This document shows positions 7,874 through 16,156 of a DNA stretch of 52,184 bases, one piece after another (position 1 is the first letter of the stretch; the number at the start of each line of letters is the position of its first letter). The notes under the pieces are model-generated. The model was not told the DNA's origin. It saw only the letters and a list, made by a program, of their open reading frames with translations, and did no database searches. The position numbers were made by a program, and so were the translations under genes. Source of the stretch: DASPUH01 sp964518505 (GTDB lineage: Bacteria; Chloroflexota; Limnocylindria; Limnocylindrales; CSP1-4); the NCBI GenBank assembly GCA_964518505.1, contig CAZFGT010000013.1, forward strand, positions 1 to 52,184, written 5' to 3'.

Positions 7874-8866
7874 ATGCCACCGGCCGACCCCGCCGACCCC
7901 GGCGACCTGCATGGCCGCCGTATCTGGGAGACGCTCCGCCGCTCGGTCGCGCTCGCCGTCGTGGGCCAGGAGGCGGCCCTGCGGCTGCTGACGGTCGCCC
8001 TGCTGGCGGGCGGCCACGCCCTCGTCGAGGACGTGCCGGGCACCGGCAAGACCCTGCTCGCGCGGGCCTTCGCCGCTTCGCTGGGCCTGAGCTTCGGCCG
8101 CGTGCAGGGCACGCCCGACCTGCTGCCGACCGATGTCACCGGCTCCAGCATCCTGACCGCCGATGGCGGCGACACGGGGACCGGTTTCCGCTTCATCGCC
8201 GGCCCCGTCTTCAACCAGGTCCTGCTGGTCGACGAGATCAACCGGGCCACGCCTCGCACCCAGTCCTCGCTCCTGGAAGCGATGCAGGAGGGCCGCGTCT
8301 CGGTGGACGGCGTGACCCGGCCCCTGCCGACGCCATTCCTCGTGCTGGCCACGCAGAACCCGGTCGAGCTGGAGGGCACGTTCGCCCTGCCGGAGGCGCA
8401 GCTGGACCGCTTCCTCGTGCGCGTCGCGGTGGGCTACCCGACCGAGGACGGCGAGCGGGCCATCGCCCGCCGCTATCGCGAGGCGGCCGAGCCGCTGGAG
8501 CGCATCACCCCGGTCCTGCAGGCACCGGAGGTGGTGGCCCTCCAGGACCGCGTCCGGGCCGTCACCGTGGCGGATGAGGTCGAGGCATACCTGGTCGCCA
8601 TCGTGCGCGCGACGCGCGACCATCCGGTGGTCCGGCTGGGGGCCAGTCCGCGGGCGAGCGTGGCCCTCTACCGGTCGAGCCAGGCATGGGCGCTGCTGGC
8701 GGGCCGGGAGTTCGTCCTGCCCGACGACGTGGCGGCCGTGGCCCCGGCCGTGCTGGCGCATCGCCTGACCGTCGAGCTGGAGCAGGAGCTGCGCGGCGCG
8801 ACGCGCGACGGCGTCGTGGCCGAGGTGCTCGAGGCCGTGCCCGTGCCCGTGACGGCACCGGGGTGA
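7874..8866 (+). CDS. MoxR-family AAA ATPase
   Basis: This 330-residue ATPase has Walker A GTGKT (residues 56-60), Walker B LLVDE (117-121) followed by INRATPRTQSSLLEAM, and sensor 1 in LATQNPVELEG. The lid domain contains SPRASVALYRSSQAWALLAGR. MoxR proteins act as chaperones for protein-complex assembly or metal insertion, often with a DUF58 partner; both the DUF58 and DUF4129 genes follow directly. The ATG at 7874 has GGGAG upstream; an in-frame extension further upstream would overlap the FAH gene and is not needed. Confidence 0.93.
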   Translation: MPPADPADPGDLHGRRIWETLRRSVALAVVGQEAALRLLTVALLAGGHALVEDVPGTGKTLLARAFAASLGLSFGRVQGTPDLLPTDVTGSSILTADGGDTGTGFRFIAGPVFNQVLLVDEINRATPRTQSSLLEAMQEGRVSVDGVTRPLPTPFLVLATQNPVELEGTFALPEAQLDRFLVRVAVGYPTEDGERAIARRYREAAEPLERITPVLQAPEVVALQDRVRAVTVADEVEAYLVAIVRATRDHPVVRLGASPRASVALYRSSQAWALLAGREFVLPDDVAAVAPAVLAHRLTVELEQELRGATRDGVVAEVLEAVPVPVTAPG

Positions 8867-8879
8867 CCGCCCCCATCCC

Positions 8880-10115
8880 ATGATCCTGCTGGTCGGGCTG
8901 GCGATCGTCTTCGTCCTGCTCGGCGCATCGCTGGCCCTGCCGGGGGTCGTCCTCATCGGCGTCGTGACCGTGCTGGTCCTCCTGACCATGGAGCTGTGGC
9001 ACCGCCACGGCCTTGACGGGGTGACCTACGAACGCGACCTGGGCACCGGCCGAGCCATCTGGGGCGACGAGGTGGAGGTGCGCCTCACGGCCTGGAACGC
9101 CAAGCTCCTGCCCCTGCCGCGCCTCACCACCGACGACCTGGTGGAGGGCGGCGGCCTGGACGTCGTGGAGCTGCCACTGACCCGGAGCGACGTGGCCGGT
9201 GTCTCGATCCTGCGCAGCCGCTGGTCGCTGCTGTGGTACGAGCGCGTCACGCGCCACCTCCACGTCCGGGCGGTGCGGCGTGGTGTGTTCGAGCTCGGAC
9301 CGGTGCGGCTCGAGGCGGCCGACCTGTTCGGCCGGGAGGTGGCCGCCCAGGAACGCCCGCTGCCGGGCACGTTCACGGTGTTGCCCCGCACCGTGCCCGT
9401 CGTCACGGCCCTGCCGTCACGCGCGCCACTGGGCGTCCGCCGGGCGACCCAGAGTCTCTTCCACGATCCAGCCCTCTTCGCCGGGGTGCGGCCGTACCAG
9501 CCCGGCGACGCACCGCGCGAGCGCCACTGGCGCGCCTCGGCGCGCACCGGCCGCCCCCTCACCAAGCGCTTCGAACCGTCGCACGAGCGACAGGTCGTGA
9601 TCGTCCTGGACGTCCAGACGGGACCCGGGCCTCACTGGCTGCCGGGGGTGGACGAAACGCTCATCGAGGTGCTCGCCGTGGCTGCCGCCTCCCTGGCGCG
9701 GGCCATCGTGGGCGCCGGCGACGCCTGCGGCTTCGCGGCAGCCATCCGGGCCGGGGCGCCACGGCAGGTCTCGTACATCGCGCCGCGCTCCGGGCCGCAG
9801 CAGGCCGTCCGCATCGCGGCGCTGGTGGCCCGCATCGGCCTCTACGTCGCCGCGCCCTACGAGCAGGCCCTGGCCGCGGTAGCCCTGCGCGTGCCGCCGG
9901 GCACCACCCTCGTCACGGTCAGCAGCCGTCCGCCGACGCGCTACCTGGCGACGCAGCGGCACCTCGTCCGCAGCGGCTTCGTCGTGCAGCACGTGGCGGT
10001 GGGACCGGGCGCGGCGGCGGCCGTGGCGACCCTGCGGCGGGCACGCATCCCGGCCGTGATCGGCCATCTCGAACCCGACTGGAGGCGGGCCGATGCCTTC
10101 GTCACGACGGGCTGA
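8880..10115 (+). CDS. DUF58 domain protein, membrane-anchored
   Basis: The 411-residue protein starts with two closely spaced hydrophobic helices (about 2-38), then a beta-rich domain. The DUF58 signature VRPYQPGDAPRERHWRASAR follows, with VVIVLDVQTGPG starting a vWA-like fold. DUF58 proteins are the usual partner of MoxR ATPases, thought to act in envelope or protein assembly; the exact function is unknown. The vWA-like region lacks an obvious complete DxSxS metal site. It ends overlapping the start of the next gene by 23 bases, indicating a coupled operon. Confidence 0.9.
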   Translation: MILLVGLAIVFVLLGASLALPGVVLIGVVTVLVLLTMELWHRHGLDGVTYERDLGTGRAIWGDEVEVRLTAWNAKLLPLPRLTTDDLVEGGGLDVVELPLTRSDVAGVSILRSRWSLLWYERVTRHLHVRAVRRGVFELGPVRLEAADLFGREVAAQERPLPGTFTVLPRTVPVVTALPSRAPLGVRRATQSLFHDPALFAGVRPYQPGDAPRERHWRASARTGRPLTKRFEPSHERQVVIVLDVQTGPGPHWLPGVDETLIEVLAVAAASLARAIVGAGDACGFAAAIRAGAPRQVSYIAPRSGPQQAVRIAALVARIGLYVAAPYEQALAAVALRVPPGTTLVTVSSRPPTRYLATQRHLVRSGFVVQHVAVGPGAAAAVATLRRARIPAVIGHLEPDWRRADAFVTTG

Positions 10116-11415
10116 CCTGGGCGGCGCGGGGCTGGCCGTCGTCGAGGCGGCGATGGAGGGCGGCTGGCTGCTGGTGGTCTACGCGGGTTTCGAGGTCGGC
10201 CTGATGCGCCATCAGCCGTCGCTGGGCCCGGTCGAGTTCACCCTCGCCGCGCTGCTCGGCATCTGGATCGGCCGCCGCCCACGCACCTGGCCCCGACCAC
10301 TGGCCCTGGCCGCCCTCGCCGTCGTCGTCCTGATCGGCTGGCTGGCCAGCCCCGCCACCTGGGCCGCGCTGCAGGCAGGTGCGCTGCTGGCGGCGGCGGC
10401 CGCGCACCCGGGGGCCCTCCTCTTGGGGGCAGCCGTGCTGCGGGGTGGCGCCCATCGCGACCCCCTCGACGATGTGGAGACGAGCGCCAACCTGCTGCGG
10501 TACCTGACGCCCATCCTGCTGCTGCCGTGGCTGGTCGGGGCCATCATCCCGGTGGCAAGCCTGCGCCTGTCGTTCGTGGGCTCAGCGTGGATGGGCACGC
10601 TGGTCTTCGTCGTGGCCGGCTTCGCCGCCCTCGGCTTCGGTCGCCTGCGGCTGCTTGGCCTGACGGCCGACCCACGCGACCGGGCGGGACGGACCTGGTT
10701 CCTCGTCACGGCCGCCGTGCCCCTGTCGCTGATCGCGGTGGGCGTGCCGCTCGCCCTGTGGACCGGCCTCCGACCGGAGGACCTGGCCGAGGCCATCGTG
10801 CGGCCCGGCGTCCTCCTGTTCACGCTCGTGGCCCTGCTGGTCGCCCCGCCGATCGCGGCCGGCGGCGTCCTGGCCGGTCTCCTGAAACCCGGGAGCGCCA
10901 CGGTCCCCAACGCCGGCGGCGGCACCGGCAACGGGCTCGGCCTGGGGGCCCTGGACTCGGGCCAGCTGGTCACCATCGCGATCGTGCTCACGGTCGTGAT
11001 CGCGGTGAGCATCCTGCTCGTGCTGCGCTGGCTGCGGCCGCCGCGTCGGGACGGCCAGGACCGGCCGCGCATCGTCGAGGAACGGGCCATCGTCGTGCCG
11101 GCCCGGGTCCCCCGGCCCGCGCGACGTCGCAGACCAGGCGCGCCAGCCGTCCCGCATGATGCGGTCACCGCCTACCTGGCCACGCTGGATCTCCTGGCCG
11201 ACGACCCCAGCCTCGCACGCCATGCGTCCGAGACGCCAGCCGGCCACGCGCAGCGGCTGGCCGACGCCGGAGCGGACGCCGCGCCCGGGCCGCTGCGCCG
11301 CCTGGCCGCCGACTACCAGCTGGCCCGGTACGGCGAGCGGCCGATCACGGAACCGGAGACCAGCCGCGCCCTGGCCCGCTGGCGCCGCGCCCGAGAGCCG
11401 CGCCGAACGTCCTAG
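10093..11415 (+). CDS. Multi-spanning membrane protein with DUF4129 tail
   Basis: The 440-residue product has about eight hydrophobic segments in the first 330 residues, then a cytosolic tail. The tail has the DUF4129 pattern AVTAYLATLDLLADD, TPAGHAQRL and LRRLAADYQLARYGERPI. In related MoxR-DUF58 loci the third protein usually has a transglutaminase domain between membrane segments and DUF4129 (TgpA type, about 700 residues). Here that domain is absent and a short glycine-rich loop (near 275-290) is all that lies in its place. It overlaps the DUF58 gene by 23 bases. Confidence 0.82.
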   Translation: MPSSRRADLGGAGLAVVEAAMEGGWLLVVYAGFEVGLMRHQPSLGPVEFTLAALLGIWIGRRPRTWPRPLALAALAVVVLIGWLASPATWAALQAGALLAAAAAHPGALLLGAAVLRGGAHRDPLDDVETSANLLRYLTPILLLPWLVGAIIPVASLRLSFVGSAWMGTLVFVVAGFAALGFGRLRLLGLTADPRDRAGRTWFLVTAAVPLSLIAVGVPLALWTGLRPEDLAEAIVRPGVLLFTLVALLVAPPIAAGGVLAGLLKPGSATVPNAGGGTGNGLGLGALDSGQLVTIAIVLTVVIAVSILLVLRWLRPPRRDGQDRPRIVEERAIVVPARVPRPARRRRPGAPAVPHDAVTAYLATLDLLADDPSLARHASETPAGHAQRLADAGADAAPGPLRRLAADYQLARYGERPITEPETSRALARWRRAREPRRTS

Positions 11416-11418
11416 ACT
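11413..11418 (+). promoter_or_regulatory. -10 hexamer TAGACT for hmgA
   Basis: TAGACT overlaps the stop of the preceding gene. A start near 11425 would give a leader of about 26 bases holding AAGGGAG (11432-11438) ahead of the hmgA ATG. Confidence 0.45.
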
Positions 11419-11450
11419 GGCCCTCGTCCGCAAGGGAGACGATCCGCGCC

Positions 11451-12674
11451 ATGCACTACGTCCAGCACGGCAGCGTGCCACGCCAGCGCCACACCCAGCA
11501 TCGCGCGCCGGACGGCACCCTGTACGCCGAGGAGCTCTTCGGCGTGGAGGGCTTCACGGGCCGCAGCTCGCTGCTCTACCACCTCGTGCCGCCCACCCGC
11601 ACGCACCGTGTCGAGGCCGGCCCGGTCATCGCCCTCGAGCGGGCCGCCGAGCGGGTCCACCGCCACCATCTGGTCAAGACGGCCGAGCTGCCGCCCACGG
11701 GGGACGTGGTGAGCGGCCGGGTGCCCCTCTTCTTCAACCGCGACGTGGTGATGGGGGTCGTCCGTCCGGCCGGGCCCATGCCGGCCGGCCATTTCTACCG
11801 CAACGGCGAGGGCGACGAGCTGCTCTACGTCCACGAGGGGCGCGGGCGGTTCGAATCCGTCTTCGGCACCCTGGACTACGAGCCCGGCGACTACCTCGTC
11901 ATCCCCATCGGCACGACGTGGCGCCTGGATCCGGCGCCCGGCGTCGACCAGCGCCTGCTCTGGCTGGAGACGCCCGGCGAGATCGAGCCGCCGCGCCGCT
12001 ACCGCAACGAGTACGGCCAGCTGCTGGAGCACGCGCCGTACTACCACCGCGACATCCGCGTCCCGGCGGACGTGCCAGCGCACGCGGAGGCGGGCGACTT
12101 CAGCATCGACGTCAAGGCCCGCGGCCAGCTGACGCGCTACCGCTATCACCACCATCCGCTCGACGTGGTCGGCTGGGACGGCTACCTGTACCCCTACATC
12201 TTCAACATCGGCGATTTCCAGCCCATCACCGGGCGGGTCCACCAGCCGCCGCCGGTCCACCAGACCTTCCAGGGCCGCGATTTCGTCGTCTGCTCCTTCG
12301 TGCCCCGCAAGTTCGACTACCACCCGCTGGCCATCCCGGCGCCCTACAACCACTCCAACATCAACAGCGACGAGGTCATCTACTACGTGGCCGGCAACTT
12401 CATGAGCCGCCGCGGGGTCGACATCAGCTCGTTCACCGTGCACCCGGGCGGCATCCCCCACGGCCCGCACCCGGGCACGGCGGAGGCCTCCATCGGGCGC
12501 GAGGGCACGGAAGAGCTGGCCGTCATGGTCGACACCTTCCACCCCCTCGACCTGACGGTCCAGGCGGCCGGCCTGGAGGACGCGGCCTATCCGTACTCGT
12601 GGCTGCCGGCGGAGGATGCCACGGCCGAGGCCCGCGAGCTGGCCGAGCGCGGCCCGGAGGCCTTCCCCGACTGA
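11451..12674 (+). CDS. hmgA: Homogentisate 1,2-dioxygenase
   Basis: HmgA opens the ring of homogentisate to maleylacetoacetate with Fe(II) and O2. The 407-residue length suits the shorter bacterial form. PYNHSNINSDEVIYYV holds candidate ligands H301 and E308. VHPGGIPHGPHPG holds the proposed catalytic H331 and iron ligand H337, matching the spacing of H365 and H371 in the human enzyme. GRFESVFGTLDYEPGDYLVIPIGT is the N-terminal cupin strand pair. The product needs an isomerase before fumarylacetoacetase can act; the next gene is a candidate. Confidence 0.95.
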   Translation: MHYVQHGSVPRQRHTQHRAPDGTLYAEELFGVEGFTGRSSLLYHLVPPTRTHRVEAGPVIALERAAERVHRHHLVKTAELPPTGDVVSGRVPLFFNRDVVMGVVRPAGPMPAGHFYRNGEGDELLYVHEGRGRFESVFGTLDYEPGDYLVIPIGTTWRLDPAPGVDQRLLWLETPGEIEPPRRYRNEYGQLLEHAPYYHRDIRVPADVPAHAEAGDFSIDVKARGQLTRYRYHHHPLDVVGWDGYLYPYIFNIGDFQPITGRVHQPPPVHQTFQGRDFVVCSFVPRKFDYHPLAIPAPYNHSNINSDEVIYYVAGNFMSRRGVDISSFTVHPGGIPHGPHPGTAEASIGREGTEELAVMVDTFHPLDLTVQAAGLEDAAYPYSWLPAEDATAEARELAERGPEAFPD

Positions 12675-12707
12675 GCGCGCCGTTGCGCGGCGTGGTTCAC
12701 TGTCACC

Positions 12708-13211
12708 ATGCCTGACGAAGCCGCCGCCGCCCTCGCCCGCCTGGAGGCCGTCCGCGTGCGCCTCGCAGCCCACGCGGCCAGCGGCGCCCATGCGGGCCTG
12801 ACCGGCGCCGACCCCCAGACCGGCGAGCGCTGGGAGGCGGGGCAGGTGTGGGCCCACCTCGCCGAATTCCCGACCTACTGGCTCGACCAGTTCAAGCGCC
12901 TCCTCGCCGCGCGCGCGGACGGCGTCGCCGAGCCCATCCCGTTCGGCCGCACCGCGGCCGACCCGACCCGCATCCTGGCCATCGAGCGGGACCGCAACGA
13001 GCACCCACGGGCCCTCCATGGTCGGGTGGATCGCGGTATCGCGCAGGCCGAAGCATTCATCCGGGGCCTGCCCGACACGGCGTGGGATGCGGCCGGTCTG
13101 CACCCGCGGCTGGGGGCCATGCGCCTGCCTGCGATGGTCGACCGCTTCTGGATCGCCCACCTGGAGGAGCACGCGGAACAGCTGGACGAGCTTCTGGGCG
13201 GGCGCGGCTAG
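12708..13211 (+). CDS. DinB-like four-helix protein, candidate maleylacetoacetate isomerase
   Basis: The 167-residue protein fits the DinB/YfiT-like four-helix bundle. A helix-two histidine H50 lies in GQVWAHLAEFPTYW, and helix four carries H151-x3-H155 in RFWIAHLEEHAEQLDELL. This three-ligand pattern resembles mycothiol-dependent maleylpyruvate isomerase, where the ligands are His, Glu and His with the same x3 spacing. It lies 33 bases behind hmgA on the same strand, where the pathway needs an isomerase, and no glutathione-transferase-type isomerase occurs in the window. The role is therefore inferred from context; a thiol S-transferase of other function is possible. TTCACT ends six bases before the ATG. 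Confidence 0.72.
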   Translation: MPDEAAAALARLEAVRVRLAAHAASGAHAGLTGADPQTGERWEAGQVWAHLAEFPTYWLDQFKRLLAARADGVAEPIPFGRTAADPTRILAIERDRNEHPRALHGRVDRGIAQAEAFIRGLPDTAWDAAGLHPRLGAMRLPAMVDRFWIAHLEEHAEQLDELLGGRG

Positions 13212-14176
13212 CGCTTGGCGCGGCCCTCGCTCAGGATCGAGCGCGTGATGAAGAGCACGTTGGCCGGCCGCTCCGCCAGCCGTCGCATGAAGTAGGGGTA
13301 CCACTCCGTCCCGAAGGGGACGTACACACGCACCGTGTAGCCGTCGTCACGCAGCCGGTCCTGCAGGTCGCGCCGGATGCCGTAGAGCATCTGGAACTCG
13401 AACCGCGAGGCGTCGATGCCTTGCTCCCGCGTGAACGCGAGCAGCCGCTCGATGAGGCGTTCGTCGTGGGTCGCCAGGGCGGGGTACGTACCGTCGACCA
13501 GGAGCGTGCGCGCCAGTCGCTCGTAGCTGGTGTCCACGTCCGCCTTGTGCGGGAAGGCCACGCTGGCCGGCTCCTGATAGGCGCCCTTGCAAAGGCGCAC
13601 CCGCGTGTGCGCGGCGATGAGCGCGGCGACGTCATCCACCGAGCGGCGCAGGTAGGCCTGGATGACCGCACCCACATCGGGGTGGGTGGCGTGCATCTCA
13701 TGGACCAGGGCCAGCGTGGCGTCGGTGCGGTGGTGGTCCTCCATGTCGATGCGCACGAAGGCGCCGGTCCGCGCGGCCGCCTCGACCACGCGGCGGAGCT
13801 GCACGCGACAGCCCTGGATACCGTGGTCCAGGCCCAGCTGGGTGAGCTTGACGCTGACGTTGCCCTCGAGGCCGCGCTCGGCCAGACCGTCCAGCAGGCG
13901 GATGTACGAATCGGCCGCCCGGGCTGCCATGGCCTCGCTCGAGACCGCCTCGCCGAGCACGTCGGCCGTGGTGTGGAAGCCGGCGTCGCGCAGCCTCGCC
14001 AGCGCGTCCAGGCCCGCCTCCTGGGTCTCGCCGGCGACGAAGCGCCAGACCATGCCCCGGGTGAGCGGCGTGGCCGTCGCCACCCGCGCCAGGGAGCGCC
14101 GCCGCGACGCCCACAGGAGGCTGCCACGCAATGCCCGGCCGGGGAGTTCGCGGGCGACCGAAGCGGCGGCGGCCAT
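13208..14176 (-). CDS. Proline dehydrogenase
   Basis: The 322-residue flavoenzyme oxidises proline to pyrroline-5-carboxylate. Motifs of the PRODH TIM barrel are in order: SVKLTQLGL (108-116), RIDMED (142-147), AYLRR (174-178), RLCKGAY (194-200), ALATHD, EFQMLYG (260-266) and YVPFGTEWYPYFMRRL (285-300), which includes the substrate-binding Tyr-x-x-Arg-Arg. It is the monofunctional form, with no P5C dehydrogenase domain and no such gene in the window. ATG 14176 is preceded by TACGAT at seven bases, favouring this start over longer forms. Its stop shares CTAG with the convergent DinB-like gene. Confidence 0.94.
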   Translation of the reverse strand: MAAAASVARELPGRALRGSLLWASRRRSLARVATATPLTRGMVWRFVAGETQEAGLDALARLRDAGFHTTADVLGEAVSSEAMAARAADSYIRLLDGLAERGLEGNVSVKLTQLGLDHGIQGCRVQLRRVVEAAARTGAFVRIDMEDHHRTDATLALVHEMHATHPDVGAVIQAYLRRSVDDVAALIAAHTRVRLCKGAYQEPASVAFPHKADVDTSYERLARTLLVDGTYPALATHDERLIERLLAFTREQGIDASRFEFQMLYGIRRDLQDRLRDDGYTVRVYVPFGTEWYPYFMRRLAERPANVLFITRSILSEGRAKR

Positions 14177-14183
14177 CGGCCGT

Positions 14184-14189
14184 ATCGTA
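14184..14189 (-). promoter_or_regulatory. -10 hexamer TACGAT, leaderless arrangement
   Basis: Read on the minus strand, TACGAT ends seven bases before the proline dehydrogenase ATG. On the plus strand the overlapping TATCGT could serve the short reading frame and DUF421 gene. Confidence 0.55.
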
Positions 14190-14243
14190 CGCCGGTCAGG
14201 GAGGCCGGCGGCATCGCCGACCCGCTGCTCAGGAGGCGCATCC

Positions 14244-14354
14244 ATGTCCGCAACACCAGCGGCCGCCGCCCCGCAAGCCAGGGGCAAGCTGGGCGAGTGC
14301 ACGCCTGACCCGCACAGCGCAGCCGGACCGGCCACACCCGGCTCGGCCGCCTGA
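14244..14354 (+). CDS. Possible 36-residue peptide
   Basis: A short reading frame follows a strong AGGAGG (14231-14236) at a seven-base spacing. It encodes a polar, alanine/proline-rich peptide starting MSATPAAAAPQ with one cysteine and no membrane segment. It ends 40 bases before the DUF421 gene on the same strand. The good ribosome site is the main support; it could be a leader peptide or chance. Confidence 0.35.
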   Translation: MSATPAAAAPQARGKLGECTPDPHSAAGPATPGSAA

Positions 14355-14394
14355 CCGGCCCGCGCGCGCCGGTGGGTCGCCGACAGGAGGCCAC

Positions 14395-14910
14395 ATGTTC
14401 GGCATGACCGTCTCGCCGCTCGAACTGATCGTCCGCTCGGCGATCGTCTATCTCGTGTTCTTCCTGCTCCTGCGGGTCTCGGGCAAGCGCGAGCTTGGCC
14501 AGTTCACGCTGTTCGATCTGGCGCTCGTCCTGCTGGCGGCCAACGCCCTCCAGCCGGCCATGACGGGGCCCGACTCGTCGGTCACGGGTGGCCTGATCGT
14601 CATCGCCACGCTCTTCGTCGTGACCTCGATCATCGGCCTGCTGCGAGCCCGGGTGCCGTGGGTGCGCGGCCTCCTGCAGTTCGAGCCGACCACGATCGGC
14701 CGCGACGGGACATGGCTGCCCGCCATCGTGGAGGAGGAAGGCCTCGATGAGGCGGACCTTGGGGCGGCCCTCCGCGAGCACGGCCTGGAGGAAGTCCGCC
14801 AGGTCAAGCTGGCGACGCTCGAGGAGGACGGCTCGATCAGCATCGTCGCCTACGACGGCACGGGCGCGTCAGCGGCCAAGCGCCGCCGGCGCTACCGCCG
14901 TTCGCGGTAG
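14395..14910 (+). CDS. DUF421 (YetF-type) membrane protein
   Basis: The 171-residue protein has three N-terminal membrane helices with the DUF421 signature SGKRELGQFTLFDLALVLLAANALQPAM, then a small soluble domain ending VKLATLEEDGSISIV. The family is widespread and its function is not settled; YetF-like proteins are linked to envelope stress in Bacillus. The ATG has AGGAGG at 14385-14390 with a four-base spacer. The tail is arginine-rich (AKRRRRYRRSR). It converges on the MFS gene seven bases away. Confidence 0.88.
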   Translation: MFGMTVSPLELIVRSAIVYLVFFLLLRVSGKRELGQFTLFDLALVLLAANALQPAMTGPDSSVTGGLIVIATLFVVTSIIGLLRARVPWVRGLLQFEPTTIGRDGTWLPAIVEEEGLDEADLGAALREHGLEEVRQVKLATLEEDGSISIVAYDGTGASAAKRRRRYRRSR

Positions 14911-14917
14911 GGGCGGA

Positions 14918-16156
14918 TCAGGCCGGCGCGGGCCTCGCCGGCGGTGACGGGGCCGTGCCCAGCCGGAGGCGGGCCACCGGAAGGAGCGAGAGCAGGACCG
15001 CGATCCCGCCGGCGACCCACAGCGGGCCAAGGTCGCCGCCATTGAGCTGCAGCACGGCCGCCGAGGCCAGGGAGCCCGCGACGCCGCTGAGGTACAGCGG
15101 CGCCAGGGCCAGGTTGAGCACGCTCGAGCGGATCGCCGTGGGCAGGCCCGCTGCGAGCATCGTGAACAGCATCGAGCTGGAGGCAGCGAAGCCGACCCCG
15201 GACCCGGCGTAGACGAGGGCAAACGGCAGGAGCGACGGGGCCATCGACGCGAGGATCAGGCAGGTCCCGGCGGCGATCGCCCCCACGGCGAAGACGCGCC
15301 GGTACCCCGCCCGGTCGGCGACGCTCCCCGCCACCGGCGAGCCGATCGCCGAGGCCACCCCGTAGGCGCCCGCCACGAACCCGACGACCGTCGCCAGCTG
15401 GACCGGCCCGGCGAGCCGCTCCACGTACAGCGTCAGGTACGGCGCCACGAGGCGCTGCCCCAGCAGCAGCAGCGAATAACCGGCGAACACGCCGCGAGCC
15501 AGCGGGGTCCGCACGATGGCCCCCAGGGAGGCTCGCACCAGGGCCAGCACGGAGCCGCCTGACGGGCGATCTCGCTGCTCGTGATACAGGGTGGTGAGCA
15601 TCACGACCATGGCCAGCGAGAGCAGCCCATCGAGCAGGAAGAGCGTCTGCACCGATGAGTGGTCAGCGATGACGCCGCCGATCGCGGGTCCCACGGCGAA
15701 GCCGAGCGGGCTGGCCGTCCCGACGATGCTGATGGCGAACGCGAGGCGGGCCCGGGGCGCGCGGTCGGAGACCTCCGACAGCATCACCCCGGTGTTGCCC
15801 AGGACGAGGCCGGCGAGCGGCACGAGCACGAAGAGCTGCCATACCGCACCCACGCGTGACAGGAGCAGGAAGAGCACCGTCTCCACGGCCGCACTGCGCA
15901 CGATGACCGCTTTGCGTGAGTAGCGGTCGGCCCACGCACCCCAGAAGGGCACGAGGGGCAGGCCGGCGATGAAGGCTCCCACCGACAGGATGCCGACCGT
16001 CACGGCCAGCCCCGAGTCGGTCACCCCAAGGCTCCGCACCAGCAACGGCATGAAGGTCACGAAGTGCCCGAAGCAGACCGTTTCGACGAAGCCGGCGGTG
16101 GCGAAGATCAGCGCGAGGCGACGCCAGTCAGACGAGCGGTCCAGCGCTCGCCTCAG
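14918..16156 (-). CDS. MFS transporter
   Basis: This major facilitator protein has about twelve membrane helices with the A-motif region GAWADRYSRKAVIV between helices 2 and 3 and SVADRAGYRRVF in the second half. The first in-frame GTG (16060) would lose most of helix 1. The frame runs back through RSSDWRRLALIFATAGFVE to a CTG at 16156 that overlaps the proC stop as CTGA. I take that as the start, giving 412 residues. The substrate is unknown; drug or sugar efflux-like proteins share this pattern. Co-transcription with proC is likely. Confidence 0.85.
   Translation of the reverse strand: MRRALDRSSDWRRLALIFATAGFVETVCFGHFVTFMPLLVRSLGVTDSGLAVTVGILSVGAFIAGLPLVPFWGAWADRYSRKAVIVRSAAVETVLFLLLSRVGAVWQLFVLVPLAGLVLGNTGVMLSEVSDRAPRARLAFAISIVGTASPLGFAVGPAIGGVIADHSSVQTLFLLDGLLSLAMVVMLTTLYHEQRDRPSGGSVLALVRASLGAIVRTPLARGVFAGYSLLLLGQRLVAPYLTLYVERLAGPVQLATVVGFVAGAYGVASAIGSPVAGSVADRAGYRRVFAVGAIAAGTCLILASMAPSLLPFALVYAGSGVGFAASSSMLFTMLAAGLPTAIRSSVLNLALAPLYLSGVAGSLASAAVLQLNGGDLGPLWVAGGIAVLLSLLPVARLRLGTAPSPPARPAPA

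Noticed and set aside
11412..13304. A 630-codon minus-strand frame across hmgA and the DinB-like gene
   Set aside because: It spans two real genes and their gap, with composition typical of antisense translation.
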